Source of the DNA: Nitzschia sp. pyKryTriq1
Lineage: Eukaryota > Bacillariophyta > Bacillariophyceae > Bacillariales > Bacillariaceae
Reading direction: 5' to 3'
DNA length: 64,000 nucleotides
Assembly: GCA_956465555.1 (NCBI GenBank)
Contig: OY101116.1
Location: forward strand, 496,001 to 560,000
Shown here: piece after piece, positions 11,292-22,735 of the stretch
Layout: the number at the start of each line of letters is the position of its first letter
Position numbering within the stretch: position 1 is the stretch's first letter
Notes under the pieces: generated by a model
Told to the model about the DNA's origin: nothing
The model's database searches: none
Seen by the model: the letters and a program-made list of their open reading frames with translations, nothing else
Program-made: the position numbers and the translations under genes

Positions 11292-12287
11292 ATGGGTTCC
11301 TCAAAGCGATGGCCTGTTATGGTGGTGTTGGGAGCAGCGTTTTCGTTGTTGATCCCTGCGATCATATTCCACGACATTTCGTCATCGCGAGGCATGTTCT
11401 TGCAGTCCGTCTCTGTAAGAAATAAGACGATGTCCAGTTTACCCGTACCGCCAAGCAAAGACACACTGTTTTATTATCATGACCCAGGGACGTTTCTCAG
11501 AAAGTTTTCCGAATGCTTTTTTGAAGGAGACTACTGTCATGTGCTGTACTGGCACGTGCAAAAAACGGGGGGGTCCTACCTAGCATCTCGCTTATATCCT
11601 GTTTACAATCGGGGAGAATGGTACGATTCTCGAAGTTGGTGCTGCAATGACAAATTCATGAAGAACGAGTTCTGGCCGAATGTCACAACATATTGTTCCA
11701 AGAAACTTGGCGTTTATGAGGTGCGACCCAAAGAGTACGTGGAAGTGGTTCGGGCCTGCCAAGACTTTCGCGAGAAGCGTTTCAACGCGTCGGAAACTAC
11801 TAAGCGACATCGATATATTGGCTTGGTCTCAGTCCGAGAGCCCATAGAACGAACTCTTTCTGCTATTCACCAGCAATGTAATGTACATTCTGGGCAGCTG
11901 CATCAGGATACTCATGACATTTGTGAACGATGTAGCTACGAGGAAGATGCTGATAAGCCGTTCTATGAAAAGTTTGTCAACAAGACAAATGATGCATACA
12001 TAGGATTGAAGGAAACCATTATTTTATCAGACCCAAAGATCGACATACCGCTCTACATTATTGATAATGAGCAAATCGATGTGTTTTTTGAGAAGTTGGA
12101 AGACCTTATCTCCCTGCGCTCCATGCACTATTTCAACCGAACGTTCCATTTTCCACAAGGAAAGTCTAATTCCGAGAAGTCAGACAAACTCTGCGATTTC
12201 GGAATGCCGTCTGCATTGATGCGGCAGCATCGTTCCTCTCTTCAGGCCTATCATTGGCTATGGTATGGAGATTACCTCGGGCAATGA
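11292..12287 (+). CDS. Type II membrane sulfotransferase (Golgi-type)
   Basis: Transfers sulfate from PAPS to a carbohydrate or glycoprotein acceptor in the secretory pathway (family knowledge). 331 aa from the ATG at 11292. A short cytosolic tail (GSSKRW) precedes one hydrophobic anchor (about residues 8-27), followed by a lumenal stem. The 5'-phosphosulfate-binding motif is HVQKTGGSYL (KTGGS at 91-95). The 3'-phosphate motif is the later SVREPIERTLSA. Many lumenal cysteines and NxS/T sites fit a secreted domain. The open frame extends to an ATG at 11157, but that segment lies in GTAC repeats. No intron. Confidence 0.85.
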   Translation: MGSSKRWPVMVVLGAAFSLLIPAIIFHDISSSRGMFLQSVSVRNKTMSSLPVPPSKDTLFYYHDPGTFLRKFSECFFEGDYCHVLYWHVQKTGGSYLASRLYPVYNRGEWYDSRSWCCNDKFMKNEFWPNVTTYCSKKLGVYEVRPKEYVEVVRACQDFREKRFNASETTKRHRYIGLVSVREPIERTLSAIHQQCNVHSGQLHQDTHDICERCSYEEDADKPFYEKFVNKTNDAYIGLKETIILSDPKIDIPLYIIDNEQIDVFFEKLEDLISLRSMHYFNRTFHFPQGKSNSEKSDKLCDFGMPSALMRQHRSSLQAYHWLWYGDYLGQ

Positions 12288-12470
12288 TTGCAAGTAGACG
12301 AAACATGAATAGTATACCAGCGGCGTTGTCTGCTTTACTACTACTCTACTACGAATAGGTCTATGCGAGAACAGCGCAGACTTGTGAAAAAGAATATACT
12401 ATGAGACTATAAGAAGTAGTAACAGTTTTGAAAGTAGCAAGCGATCAAGTCGATCAACCGAAGGAGGCGT

Positions 12471-15093
12471 TCAATTCGCCAGCGCCGGAGCTGGTTTCTT
12501 GAAGTCAATGATGCACACCACATTTGAAGAGAAACAAGCGGCCACTCGACTTTCTTCCTTGTTCCACGCCACTTCAAAGATATCACCCTTCCCCTTGAAA
12601 CTCTTGATGTGCTTTCCTTCTTGCACGTTCCAGATGTACATCTGACCTGCTAACGATCCACTAGCCAAAAAGCTCCCGGACGGAGAGAAGGCAACGGAGT
12701 AAACAGAATCTCGATGCCGCGAAAATACCTGAATGCATGATCCATCATTAACATTCCATAATCGGACTGATCCATCAAATGACGCAGTAGCAAGCATGGC
12801 TTGTTTCTCGGGATTTTTTGATCCTGGTCCGGTGGGACTCCTGAGAAAACGCAAATGTGTGAGTAATACATCAACGCTGGAAGAATCCAATCGCCCCGCT
12901 CGTGATCCATTTCAAGTTCACTTACCATTTTACCGTATAGATCTCTTGTTGGTGGAGTTTGAAGTCATACATTGGATCTTTTCTATCGCTACCCACATCC
13001 CAGATCTTCGCCGTGCAGTCGTCGGAACAACTGGCAAGTAATGTCCCCGATGGATCCCACTTGACAGCATTGACTTCATCGGTGTGCCCCGTGTAGGTCT
13101 TGAGCGGTTTCGGTGTGCCTACTTGACAAATATGAACTGTCTTGTCGGTGGAACAGGAAGCGAAGGTAGTATTATCCTTCCAGTCAACATCCAACGCAGG
13201 GGCCTGGTGGTCATCGAACTGCTGTTCTACGAACCCAGTACTGCCAGACACATCCCATACGATAGTTGTCTGATCGTAGCTACCAGACAAGAGATAGTTT
13301 CCTTGCTTGTTCCACTTGAGTGAGAAGATCGGCCCCTTGTGCCCCCGAAGTGTGTGTACTAACGCTCCATTCCGGCTCCACACTCTGGCCACTCCATCGT
13401 AACTTCCAGTGGCGAGAAGCTGTCCATCCGAGGACCATTCGAGCGTGGTTACATCCTTGTTCTTTTTGTCCTTGGGCCCCGTGCCGTGTGGTAACAACCG
13501 CACGGGTCCGAGCCCGTCGGCTGCATGCTCCCCTCCCATTTGCCATATTCTAGCTGACGCATCGCCACTTCCAGTAGCAATGATATCAGTGTATATGGGA
13601 TTCCAAGCACACATGAAAACTTCCGAGGAGTGCATATTCAACTCGAGAACTTCATCTGGACTGGCGTTTGTGAGTTCGTCCTCCTTATCGATAACTGCAT
13701 CCGGACCTTTGCTCGGTCCACCTTCTTTCCGATGAGGATGTTGGTTCTCCTGCGGGTTACCATCATCTTCATTCAGCCCATTCAATTGAGTACGATTTGC
13801 TGATCCATTCATCTTGTCTCCAGAGGAATGAGCTGGCTGCGCTGGGGCGTTCGCCTGTTGATCGTTCTCTTCTAACTCCATGGGAGAGGCTTCTGATTCC
13901 GTCTTGTCCGCACTTCCGTTCGCATTCGCAGCTTCCAGTCGAGCTACTGCCTCACCGAGAGAAGCGAATCCAGTGTTTGCTGGCGACGCACTCGTGTCAT
14001 CTCCGGGAGATGTTAGCCGCTGCTGTTTGGATGCTTTCCCCTTCTTTGGTCCTTTCTTGGACCCGCTCGCTGAACGCTTTGTACCGGAGAGTCCCGCTAC
14101 GGATGCTAACGCGGCTGCCGCTTCTGACTGTTGTTGGAGTTGCTGTAACTGTTGCTCATGCTGAAGTTGTTGTTGGAGTTGAAACTGTTGCTGGAGCTGC
14201 TCCTCCTGGAGGACAGCCATCTGCGCAGCTACTTCTCTCCGTTGCTGAGCCATGAGAGCCGCCGCTCCCGCAGAGTCCAAGGAGACACTCGCTTGGTGTG
14301 CTGCTGCTGCTGCTGCTAACTGATGATTCAATGTTTGGTTGGCGATAGCGTTCCGTGCGAGTGTGTGTGGGTCCTCTACCGGAGCTTGCGGTGGGAGGCC
14401 ACCAGGTCCGGTGATCTTCCGCGCTCCATTCGCCAGAGCCTGCTCCGCTGCCTCCTGAACCGCGTGCGCCTTCCGCTCTGCTTCTATCTTCGCCTCAGCC
14501 TCCAACCTCGCCCGGACCGCCGCCGCTGCTGTTGCTGGCGGCACGTTCAACTGAATCGGAGGATTCTCCCTCGTTAAGGCGCTTATCGTTTGCGGTGAAA
14601 GCAAGGATACACTCGACATATCACCTGGCATCTTTCGCGCCTTTGATCCTGCTTCCCGATTCAGGCTCTCTTCGATCCCCACATATTGCAACCCCTTTTG
14701 CAGGAAGGAAATCAAAGCCCCCGGTGGTATCGATCTATCTGCGTTTCGTATGTTAGATCTCCCCAGCATGCTCTCGTACACAAACGTAAAGGCACTATGA
14801 ACAAAGCCCGACTCTTGCATATAACTGCAATAACAAAGACAGAAAGCGGAAGGAATAACGACATAATATTAGTTCTTGCGACTACTCGTAGACTAGAGGG
14901 TTGCATTGGGAATAGCAACGAGTCACCGCCTGTTCTGGACGTACCGAAAGATAAGATAATTTACTTCATCGCTCGTGAGGCACATGGTCGGGTGACCTCG
15001 CTCATCGCTGGCGCTACCATCGCCTTCGGCGTCTGATGCTCGACTTTCATCATTATCAGTAGCCGCTTTATCGCTGGCGTTGGAGCCCGACAT
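12471..15093 (-). CDS. TBL1XR1: TBL1/TBL1XR1-like LisH and WD40 corepressor subunit
   Basis: Subunit of SMRT/NCoR-HDAC3-type repressor complexes in animals and related to yeast SIF2; presumed nuclear. Three exons: 15093-14945, 14824-12926 and 12840-12471. Introns are 120 and 85 bp with GTACGT/CAG and GTAAGT/CAG. The joined protein is 805 aa. The first junction restores the LisH dimerisation motif (SDEVNYLIFRYMQESGF). A long Gln/Ala/Ser-rich linker follows (about residues 100-400) with a basic patch KRSASGSKKGPKKGKASK. The C-terminal half carries about eight WD40 repeats, with the family signatures EVFMCAWNP, GSYDGVARVW and ASCSDDCTAKIWD. It is longer than animal TBL1 because of the linker. 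Start chosen at the ATG giving a short acidic N-tail; an internal Met (MCLTSDEV) is possible. Confidence 0.92.
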
Positions 15094-15423
15094 GGCTGTA
15101 GAGGTGCCTTTGTAAACAAAATAATGCGGGAGGGGTTTGGGACAAATAAAAAAAACACCCAGAGCTACAGCCCCTCGCTCTACTATCTCGGCATGATAGT
15201 GGGAGTCCCAAGCCCGGGCCAGCCGCCTATCCAGAGATGCAGTGGGTTCCACGTCATTTCAGTACTGGAGTATATCCGAGCCGTCCAAACCAAAGTTGAA
15301 AGCTGGGGTAAAAAAAAGAAGAGCACCAGACCAGTCGTTCGACAATGATGAAAATGAAAATGGTACAACAGACAGGCGTTCTGCTTCACCACGCGTAACA
15401 ACATTCGCACATAAATACATACA

Positions 15424-15456
15424 CTGTACAGTACCGGTACAGTACAGTACAGTACT
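15424..15456. repeat. GTAC palindrome cluster
   Basis: A run of ACTGTACAGTACCGGTACAG-type sequence that is almost wholly self-complementary. It lies about 330 bp upstream of the TBL1 start. The surrounding gap 15094-16173 (1.08 kb) contains no supported gene. Confidence 0.75.
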
Positions 15457-15806
15457 AGCATTGCTTCTGAGAAGCTATTTATAGGATCGAATTGTGGTTA
15501 TATCAAAAAACTATTTACATTTAGCATTCCCCCCGCCGGCCCGCTGAGAAGTTTCCCTTATGTAATCACGCGTAGACAATGTCGTACAATGGACATCTTC
15601 AAAGCGATCTTTTTTCATGATTTTCTTCCACGTGGAAAGTGAGCTGGCGCTGTTGGAAATGACGGGCTGTCGGAGAGACTGGGGTCTGTCCTTCCAACGT
15701 TCAATGGAAACAGCAGTCCAGGCAGTCGATCTGAACTCTGACACGGGAACGAACTTTTTCGAGAAGGAGAAACAAGAAAAGAGACAATAGACACTAAGGG
15801 TCGTCA

Positions 15807-15846
15807 GTCGTCAACAGTCGTCAACAGTCGTCAACAGTCGTCAACA
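15807..15846. repeat. Four exact tandem copies of a 10-bp unit
   Basis: The unit GTCGTCAACA is repeated four times without change (15807, 15817, 15827, 15837). A partial GTCGTCA precedes it and two copies of AGAGTGCAG/TAGAGTGCAG follow. It sits in the promoter-side gap before the glycosyltransferase at 16174. Confidence 0.9.
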
Positions 15847-16173
15847 GAGTGCAGATAGAGTGCAGAGGGCAATACTATTGTGTGATGCGTTGATGACAAA
15901 AAGGACAAAGAGGTGCCGTCATCTTTCATCATCACATGGCATGCTCTTGCTAGTACGAAGAGGGCATTCGATATCGCTGTATCCCAGGGCTTGCCGTGTA
16001 CATACAGTACGTGTATCTTCGAAGTGCAGTTAGTCTGGTCGATGGTATTCTTGTTTTGAAAGAATTCCACCGAGTTAGTCAGTCAGTGAGTCGGGATATT
16101 TATACCGTAGAAGGAAGGATGTCACGAGACTACAGTATGATTTTGGGAACGAGCTGACTATAGCAACTGCAAG

Positions 16174-17628
16174 ATGAATCATCATGGCAAGAAGGCGACT
16201 AGAAGATTGCTGAGGTCTCCCGTGGCCACAATAATCACATTCTTGATTGCTCTCGTCACTTCCATCCAAATCAATCTCAGCCTTCGAGCCACATCCTCCG
16301 ATTCTTCCGTCCCAAATAAAACTTTTGAGCTTACATCGCTCCATGAACCTCTTTATGATAAGAATGGCACTCAAACGAAACTTAAATCTCCTTTGGATGA
16401 CTATGATCCAGCAAGGTTTCCGGTTTTAACCAAGATGAACTTTGAAAACAATAAGTTTCCCAGTATTATCAAGGTGGGAATTGTCACCATTTCACCAATT
16501 ATTGGTGAGGCGATGCATTTTTTGTACGATGGTGTCGTGCAATCCAAGGCGATGCATCTAGTGGGGGTTATCAGTCTCTATGGACCCAACAACAACACGG
16601 ACGCGTTAACTATCATTCCGGAACAACAGCAGGGTGTGGAGTTGCTGAAACCGGAACATGCTGATCTTTGGATTGTAGATGGCGCACGCGTGTCCAAGCT
16701 TAGACGACGGTTTCTGGATCAACTCGTACAGACTACTACTGCTACAAATTTGGAAGCAGCACCGTCATGGAAAGTATTATTTGTGGATTTTGCAGATCAA
16801 TTCCAAACCCAGTTTCGAAACTATCAGAAACTTAATATATGGAATGATCGTCCACATGTGCGGGTGGCAGCTCGGTCGATTGTTCACGGGCGACATTTCA
16901 ATTCCGAGACGAATACAATTGTTCGAGGGCAAGTCGCCCCCAATTTTCCAACTGCGGGTGGTCCCATGCTGCACTCGCCTTATGCTGTACGCACAGATGT
17001 CATCGAAGCCATCCGACATGAGCTCGGAATCGCGGACAACAACTCCGCCACAGCTCTTGCCGATGCAATCTTTGATCATGAACGACCCATCGACGTCTTG
17101 CATTTATGGAATGTCTCTTTTAAAGAAGGAAAATCAAAGCTACGCAACAATGTTAGTAAACTCGTTCGGAGCTGGAATGGGACTTTGAAAGTTACAAGAC
17201 AGGATCGCTTCGTGACGACTTCTGTGGAAGAACGAGGAGTGCGACGACATGTGGGACGGAATCAGGTGGACTCAGGCTATATTCGTGCTCTTTTATGGGC
17301 GAAAATTGTGGTGGTTACACAAAAGGATGACTGGGAAGATCACTATCGACTGTTTGAAAGTTTGAGTTGTGGGGCGCTGATCCTGCATGACTCAATGAAA
17401 GCCCCTCCCAAAGGTTTGGTAGACGACGACAGCATTGTATTTTTCGATAGTCTCGAAATCCTCGAAGAACGTGTGGTCTACTACATGAGCAATGATGACA
17501 AGCGAAAGTCCGTTGCGCGGAAAGGCTGGGAATTGGCTATGGGGAGGCACCGATCCTGGCACCGGATGGAAGAACTCGTCTTTGGGCGCCCTCTGACTGG
17601 TGTTGCCCCAGAATTTGCTGATCTGTAG
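16174..17628 (+). CDS. Type II membrane glycosyltransferase-like protein
   Basis: 484 aa, single exon. Basic N-tail (HHGKKATRRLLR), then a hydrophobic anchor (about residues 17-36) and a lumenal domain with several NxS/T sites. The C-terminal part resembles GT-B-fold glycosyltransferases of the exostosin/DUF3880 type. It contains DHYRLFESLSCGALILHD, where the Glu in 'FESLSCG' matches the nucleotide-sugar-binding E of such enzymes. A spore-coat/exostosin-like end with RRSW-type 'GRHRSWHRM' follows. The donor and acceptor cannot be told from sequence. Probably acts in the Golgi on cell-surface glycans. Confidence 0.65.
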   Translation: MNHHGKKATRRLLRSPVATIITFLIALVTSIQINLSLRATSSDSSVPNKTFELTSLHEPLYDKNGTQTKLKSPLDDYDPARFPVLTKMNFENNKFPSIIKVGIVTISPIIGEAMHFLYDGVVQSKAMHLVGVISLYGPNNNTDALTIIPEQQQGVELLKPEHADLWIVDGARVSKLRRRFLDQLVQTTTATNLEAAPSWKVLFVDFADQFQTQFRNYQKLNIWNDRPHVRVAARSIVHGRHFNSETNTIVRGQVAPNFPTAGGPMLHSPYAVRTDVIEAIRHELGIADNNSATALADAIFDHERPIDVLHLWNVSFKEGKSKLRNNVSKLVRSWNGTLKVTRQDRFVTTSVEERGVRRHVGRNQVDSGYIRALLWAKIVVVTQKDDWEDHYRLFESLSCGALILHDSMKAPPKGLVDDDSIVFFDSLEILEERVVYYMSNDDKRKSVARKGWELAMGRHRSWHRMEELVFGRPLTGVAPEFADL

Positions 17629-18056
17629 TTGTGAATTATGTAGCGCAATTTTAAAATACACCAGGACTAACTACTGCTCCTAAAAGAGACGATTGCTTGG
17701 TGCTTTACCAATCGCCTTGGACTTATTCCTCCTCTCTCTAGAGCTCTCTACTAGAGTGCGAGTACACAAGCAAGACAACAGGTAACGCCGCAGTAGAGCA
17801 AAAGCAAGATCTCGATCTGGAGTTCTATTCCTTCTAGTCCATTTTCGAAAGAAAGCGCGAGAGTAAAGAGTAAAATGGTTTCCACGCTCGGTCGGTGCAT
17901 TACGAATTGCGATGCATCATCAATGCATTTGGTTTCTACACTTCTTCTCTACAGGTATTCTTTTCTCAAAGCTGAAGTCAGTTCCGAATGAGTGGGGTTC
18001 ATTCTCAATTTTACGTTCACCCCACCAAAGTAGAAGTATTGGAATGAGAGAGAGAA
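17629..18056. other. Intergenic, no gene seen
   Basis: 428 bp with TCTCTAGAG-type short palindromes near 17736-17755. No family-like frame or RNA fold was seen. Confidence 0.4.
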
Positions 18057-18695
18057 ATGTGGAGGTGGCTTTGCATTGCTGGTTGCTGCAAGAGAAAGCG
18101 CAGCAGAAGCGCCTTTGAGAGTACTGGTACCAGTAATACCTCGGCGCAAGAAAATAGACCAGTGTCTCGTTTCTTGACCCTACCCATCGACCTAAAACAA
18201 AGTATTACGAGCTATCTACCAGTTCAGGATGCGCTGAGACTTCGCCAGGTATCCAAACGCGTTTTATCGGATCTAAGTCTGAGTGTGCGACCAGCATTTC
18301 AAATACTGCAGGCCGGCTACTGGGAATGTGATTTGGAGACTGGCAACACCCCTCGTATGGCAACCATGATCCCAGTATTTGACAAGAAAAGGACGCATTC
18401 TATCACAATACAATGTCAGTGGCGCGAGCAGGTGGATTTGCGGGGGAACGGCAGGAGTAAACTTTTCATTGTGGCGCATCGGCCCGATGATGACGACTTT
18501 TGTATATCCACTGGAACAGTGGTTGCTAAAGCCGATTTTGGCCGAACCTTTCCTCCCACAAAAATGGCAATGTCCTTTCGGCCGGAATACGGTGCAATTT
18601 ACTACCTGTGGTATATGGTTGGGGGAGCGCCAGGACACCAGCTTTACATTAGCAATATCCAGATCTATGCTCTAGTATTTGAGGACATTGATTAG
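18057..18695 (+). CDS. F-box-like protein
   Basis: 212 aa, single exon. Residues of about 41-80 read FLTLPIDLKQSITSYLPVQD followed by ALRLRQVSKRV. This has the spacing of an F-box: the LP start, the central helix, and the L..R.VSK end. F-box proteins recruit substrates to SCF ubiquitin ligases through Skp1. The C-terminal 120 residues would be the substrate-binding part. They have alternating hydrophobic strands and a final LYISNIQIYALVF segment like a beta-sandwich. No known repeat is visible. The N-tail is Cys- and Arg-rich (WLCIAGCCKRKR). Confidence 0.65.
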   Translation: MWRWLCIAGCCKRKRSRSAFESTGTSNTSAQENRPVSRFLTLPIDLKQSITSYLPVQDALRLRQVSKRVLSDLSLSVRPAFQILQAGYWECDLETGNTPRMATMIPVFDKKRTHSITIQCQWREQVDLRGNGRSKLFIVAHRPDDDDFCISTGTVVAKADFGRTFPPTKMAMSFRPEYGAIYYLWYMVGGAPGHQLYISNIQIYALVFEDID

Positions 18696-18773
18696 AAAGT
18701 ACCGTTCTCAGTTATGTAGAAGAGAGAACTCGTCGCAGTGATGAGGTAAAGCAGACTAGCTAGCTATTAGTGC

Positions 18774-20807
18774 CTATAAGCATCCTTCCTGTATCACTCC
18801 ACCGACTTGTTTCTTTTGCTGCCACTCTTGCACTATATGATGAGCAATGTGTCGCCCCCAAAACATGTAGCCGATATCGTTGGGGTGGATTCCGTCTACT
18901 GAAAATACGCTGTGGTGTCGATTGCGTTGGCCGAGCTTCGCTCGCGGCTGCGCCATATCTGAGCCAAAATAGCTTTTCATATCGGATTCGATCCGCTTTG
19001 CGTGGCGCGTCTTGATGTCTCGCAGCCGCAACAGTATATTGTCTTGCTTCTCTTGCCTCCTATATTCTCCTTCTTCGTCTACGTACTCGCTGATTTGTTC
19101 CGGCGTCGGGGCGTCAACGAAAAGAACTTCCCCGCGGTGCCTTCGTGCCAGTTGTCGCTTGTGAGAATCCATAATATCTACAATTGGTACTGCAAGCCAT
19201 CGTAACGGAGCGGTCGAGAAAATCGGGAGGGCCCTCGCAGGCATACCAGGCAGGACGACCATTGGAAAGAGTGACGCCGAAGCAGACTGACCAATCGCAT
19301 CAGCAAAATCCTCGCTCGTGCGAGAATACCCGCCTCCATCGTGTCGACGAGAGAAAGAAGTCGAGTGCTTTTGTGGGACACTATCCAAAGAACCCAGTCG
19401 TTCCCTAACTTTTTGGGTTGCTCCTTCTACGGAATCTCTCAGCGTTTGCAACTGCAATCGCATCCCGTTATTCAAAACTTGTAAAATTCGTGTCAGCTCC
19501 CTGCCGTATCCTCCGCCGCGTTCTTGTGCTTCCTTACGAAACTTAGCATCCTCACCAGTCAACAAGAACGGGAAAAATGCCGATTTCAGGTCGTTGCTTC
19601 CAGTCAGCACCACCGCAATATCGAATGGACCCACTCGATGTGGATCAAAGTGGACACGTTCTTCGTGTAACCGCTCTTGCCATGTGCGTCGCTCTTCGCC
19701 TACGTCGCTGTCACTGTCAGAAGAGTCGTCGTCCACGGTGGAGTCCGATTCGCTGACCGTACTTGTTGTGCGACCGACCAGCCCCGATGTACTTGAAGCA
19801 TAGGTCGTTTCCATCTTTAGATTCAGACTTGACATACTAGGAGCTTCAAAGTCGTCATTCACTGAGGAAGACGAGGAATGTTGGAACTTTCCTTCCTTGA
19901 TGCTACGTTCGAGCTCTCGAACGATCCAACCCGCGGAGGCTCCAGGAGCTCCATGACATGTCCAGAGAACGGGACGTCCACCCAACTCCTTACTAAGTGA
20001 TTTCGCGATTGTTTCAGGCATGACTGGAGTTGACGATAATGACTGTCCCACTCCAACCGCCAAGGAATCTCCAATGACTAGCAAACGAAGAGGGGCGTTG
20101 TCAGCCTCGGGTCCGTCTCTCTCCTCCTTTGACGAATAATCATCGACAACATTTTCCATTCTAGAAGCCGAAGCAACAGCCGAACTGTCTTGAACCCTAA
20201 CGATTCCGTGAGATGGAGCTTTCGGCAACGGGCAATTTCGAAATTTGATCCGATATCGAATAATAGCAACCGACCCTTGCAAAATCGCAAGCATCGGCAT
20301 AAACAACATCGCCCCGATCGCAGCAAGAACTTGTCCGGTCAAAAGCCAGGAGAGCGTCCCAATCGGTAAAAGCATGCCACATATCCACCATCGGAGTACA
20401 ATCTTTCCATTTGTCGACAAAGATGGCGCGGGTTTGGAAGAAGTTGAAGTGGCAGCCGCCGCTACGGCACTGAGATTATTGGTTTGGGAAACGACGCCAA
20501 ATAATGTCCCAGTGTTGAGAGGCGTAGTTTCGGTGGGAATCACCGAAATCGTATCAGTCTCATCTAGCACGTTTTGGTCCGTAATATCAGGCACTTTCTT
20601 TGCCTCTAATTTTCGTTGGCTCTTCTTCTTCTTCCCTCGCTGTGTGGTGTAGACAGAAGGGGCACCAGCCGGGGTAGTGCTGCTGGTACTTTCTGTGTCA
20701 CTGCTGCCGTCCGCTCCAGATTGGTGTCTACATTCTTTTTCTGCCGCTGCGATTGAAGTCTGCGATTGTCTCATAACGATAATACCTTCCTGATGCAAAG
20801 GTGGCAT
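18774..20807 (-). CDS. Membrane-linked SGNH (GDSL-like) hydrolase
   Basis: 677 aa from the ATG at 20807; the frame extends 21 codons upstream from a TTG only. Two adjacent hydrophobic segments (about residues 140-185) suggest a membrane hairpin. The SGNH blocks follow: GDSLAVGVG (block I, Ser), GAPGAS (block II, Gly), LTGSNDLK (block III, Asn) and VDGIHPNDIGY (block V, Asp/His). All four catalytic residues are present. A Ser/Asp-rich insert of about 90 residues separates blocks II and III. The N-terminal 130 residues are polar with a Lys-rich patch. Such enzymes are esterases or lipases; the substrate is unknown. Confidence 0.82.
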   Translation of the reverse strand: MPPLHQEGIIVMRQSQTSIAAAEKECRHQSGADGSSDTESTSSTTPAGAPSVYTTQRGKKKKSQRKLEAKKVPDITDQNVLDETDTISVIPTETTPLNTGTLFGVVSQTNNLSAVAAAATSTSSKPAPSLSTNGKIVLRWWICGMLLPIGTLSWLLTGQVLAAIGAMLFMPMLAILQGSVAIIRYRIKFRNCPLPKAPSHGIVRVQDSSAVASASRMENVVDDYSSKEERDGPEADNAPLRLLVIGDSLAVGVGQSLSSTPVMPETIAKSLSKELGGRPVLWTCHGAPGASAGWIVRELERSIKEGKFQHSSSSSVNDDFEAPSMSSLNLKMETTYASSTSGLVGRTTSTVSESDSTVDDDSSDSDSDVGEERRTWQERLHEERVHFDPHRVGPFDIAVVLTGSNDLKSAFFPFLLTGEDAKFRKEAQERGGGYGRELTRILQVLNNGMRLQLQTLRDSVEGATQKVRERLGSLDSVPQKHSTSFSRRHDGGGYSRTSEDFADAIGQSASASLFPMVVLPGMPARALPIFSTAPLRWLAVPIVDIMDSHKRQLARRHRGEVLFVDAPTPEQISEYVDEEGEYRRQEKQDNILLRLRDIKTRHAKRIESDMKSYFGSDMAQPRAKLGQRNRHHSVFSVDGIHPNDIGYMFWGRHIAHHIVQEWQQKKQVGGVIQEGCL

Positions 20808-21577
20808 AGTCGACTTTTGAATATCCTTCTGGTTGCTGTTTTGATCGCTTCTGCCTTCTTCTCGCACCAATGCGCAAACTCTAGATCACAATTGCCGCTC
20901 GCTTGAGAAGAGAAGGTTTCGCGGGAGCAGATGTATTGTTATCAGTCGTGATAGAGTCCTCTCCTACCCTACTATATCAAGTCTTCAGACAAGTATGCAA
21001 CGTTTTGCTTTCCGGAAGCAGCAAAGGTTGATCCGAATCTCTTGTCTCGGTTGTCCTCTGTTGTTGTTGTTGTTGTTGTCACAACATCGAAGCTTCTTCC
21101 CAGCTTCCGATGAGCAACGAAGAACACAAAACCATCGCGCCAAATCTCGATCTGGATCGCAAGCAGTGAAAATTCTCTCACCCGACAGGCTCGCTCGCGC
21201 CGGCCATCTCATATCGCCAACGGCTCGCGTTTTTTTCTGACTTTCTGTCTTGCTTTCGTCTTGCTAGCTGTCTTGCTTCGTCAGATACTACAAATGGGTT
21301 ATGAGCTAAGTCAACAAGGAACGAGATCACACGAGAACCTCACATCGATTCATTCAGACAAGAAAATAGTAAGCGGTGTCGGCGGTAGACGACCCATCTC
21401 CACCGCACAACGCAACAACGCCTTGTGATCACGAGGACGACACGAAGAAACAGGCCAAGCAACAGCGAGAGCGAGGAACCTGGCTACATGCGGCAGCAAC
21501 CTTGCTTTAGCATCGACCGACAATAGCGTTGTTTTCGTTTTTGTTGGACGCAACAATATAGCAGCAACCCGTTCACC
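20808..21577. promoter_or_regulatory. Divergent promoter region of the SGNH and ubiquitin-eS31 genes
   Basis: 770 bp between two start codons. It includes a (TTG)n run at 21060-21077 and pyrimidine-rich sequence near 21230-21275. No further gene is supported; the overlapping short frames at 20972-21240 mirror each other and lack family features. Confidence 0.45.
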
Positions 21578-22319
<742 letters not shown>

Positions 22320-22735
22320 ATGCAATAATAAAATAGATCTTTGTATCGCCCTATCTGATGACGCTGTTGCGATGTGTGTACGATTGGAGTGGTCTAGGTT
22401 GTGTATTCGTAAGGAGATTAGAATAGAATACTCGTACCGGTATGTAGTATACCAAGCTGGTGGTGGAGATGCAAGGACCGGTAGCTAGGAGGAAACGAAA
22501 TCAACGCTCGATGGCTTGGCATCGAACAGTGTTCTAGCTACACCACTCCGTTATCTGGTTTCGGAGCCTAGTACATGTCGAACATGTGCGTTCTTTCATT
22601 CATGTATGACAATCGTCTTTCCTCGTGGGCTGCGAATGGCGCGGCGCGGCCCCACAGTCGTCTAGTTAGAGGCATATCTACTAGAGCAAATTATATACAG
22701 TAGCTTGCGATCATTCAGTAATGAAGTTACTACTT
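22320..22735. other. Intergenic between convergent genes
   Basis: 416 bp between ubiquitin-eS31 and ATP23. Contains one short GTAC-type cluster (22431-22450) and a GCGCGGCGCGGCC patch near 22637. No gene seen. Confidence 0.4.

Noticed and set aside
15511-15744. 77-codon minus-strand frame as a gene
   Set aside because: Starts at GTG, has no ATG before a stop upstream, and no recognisable pattern.
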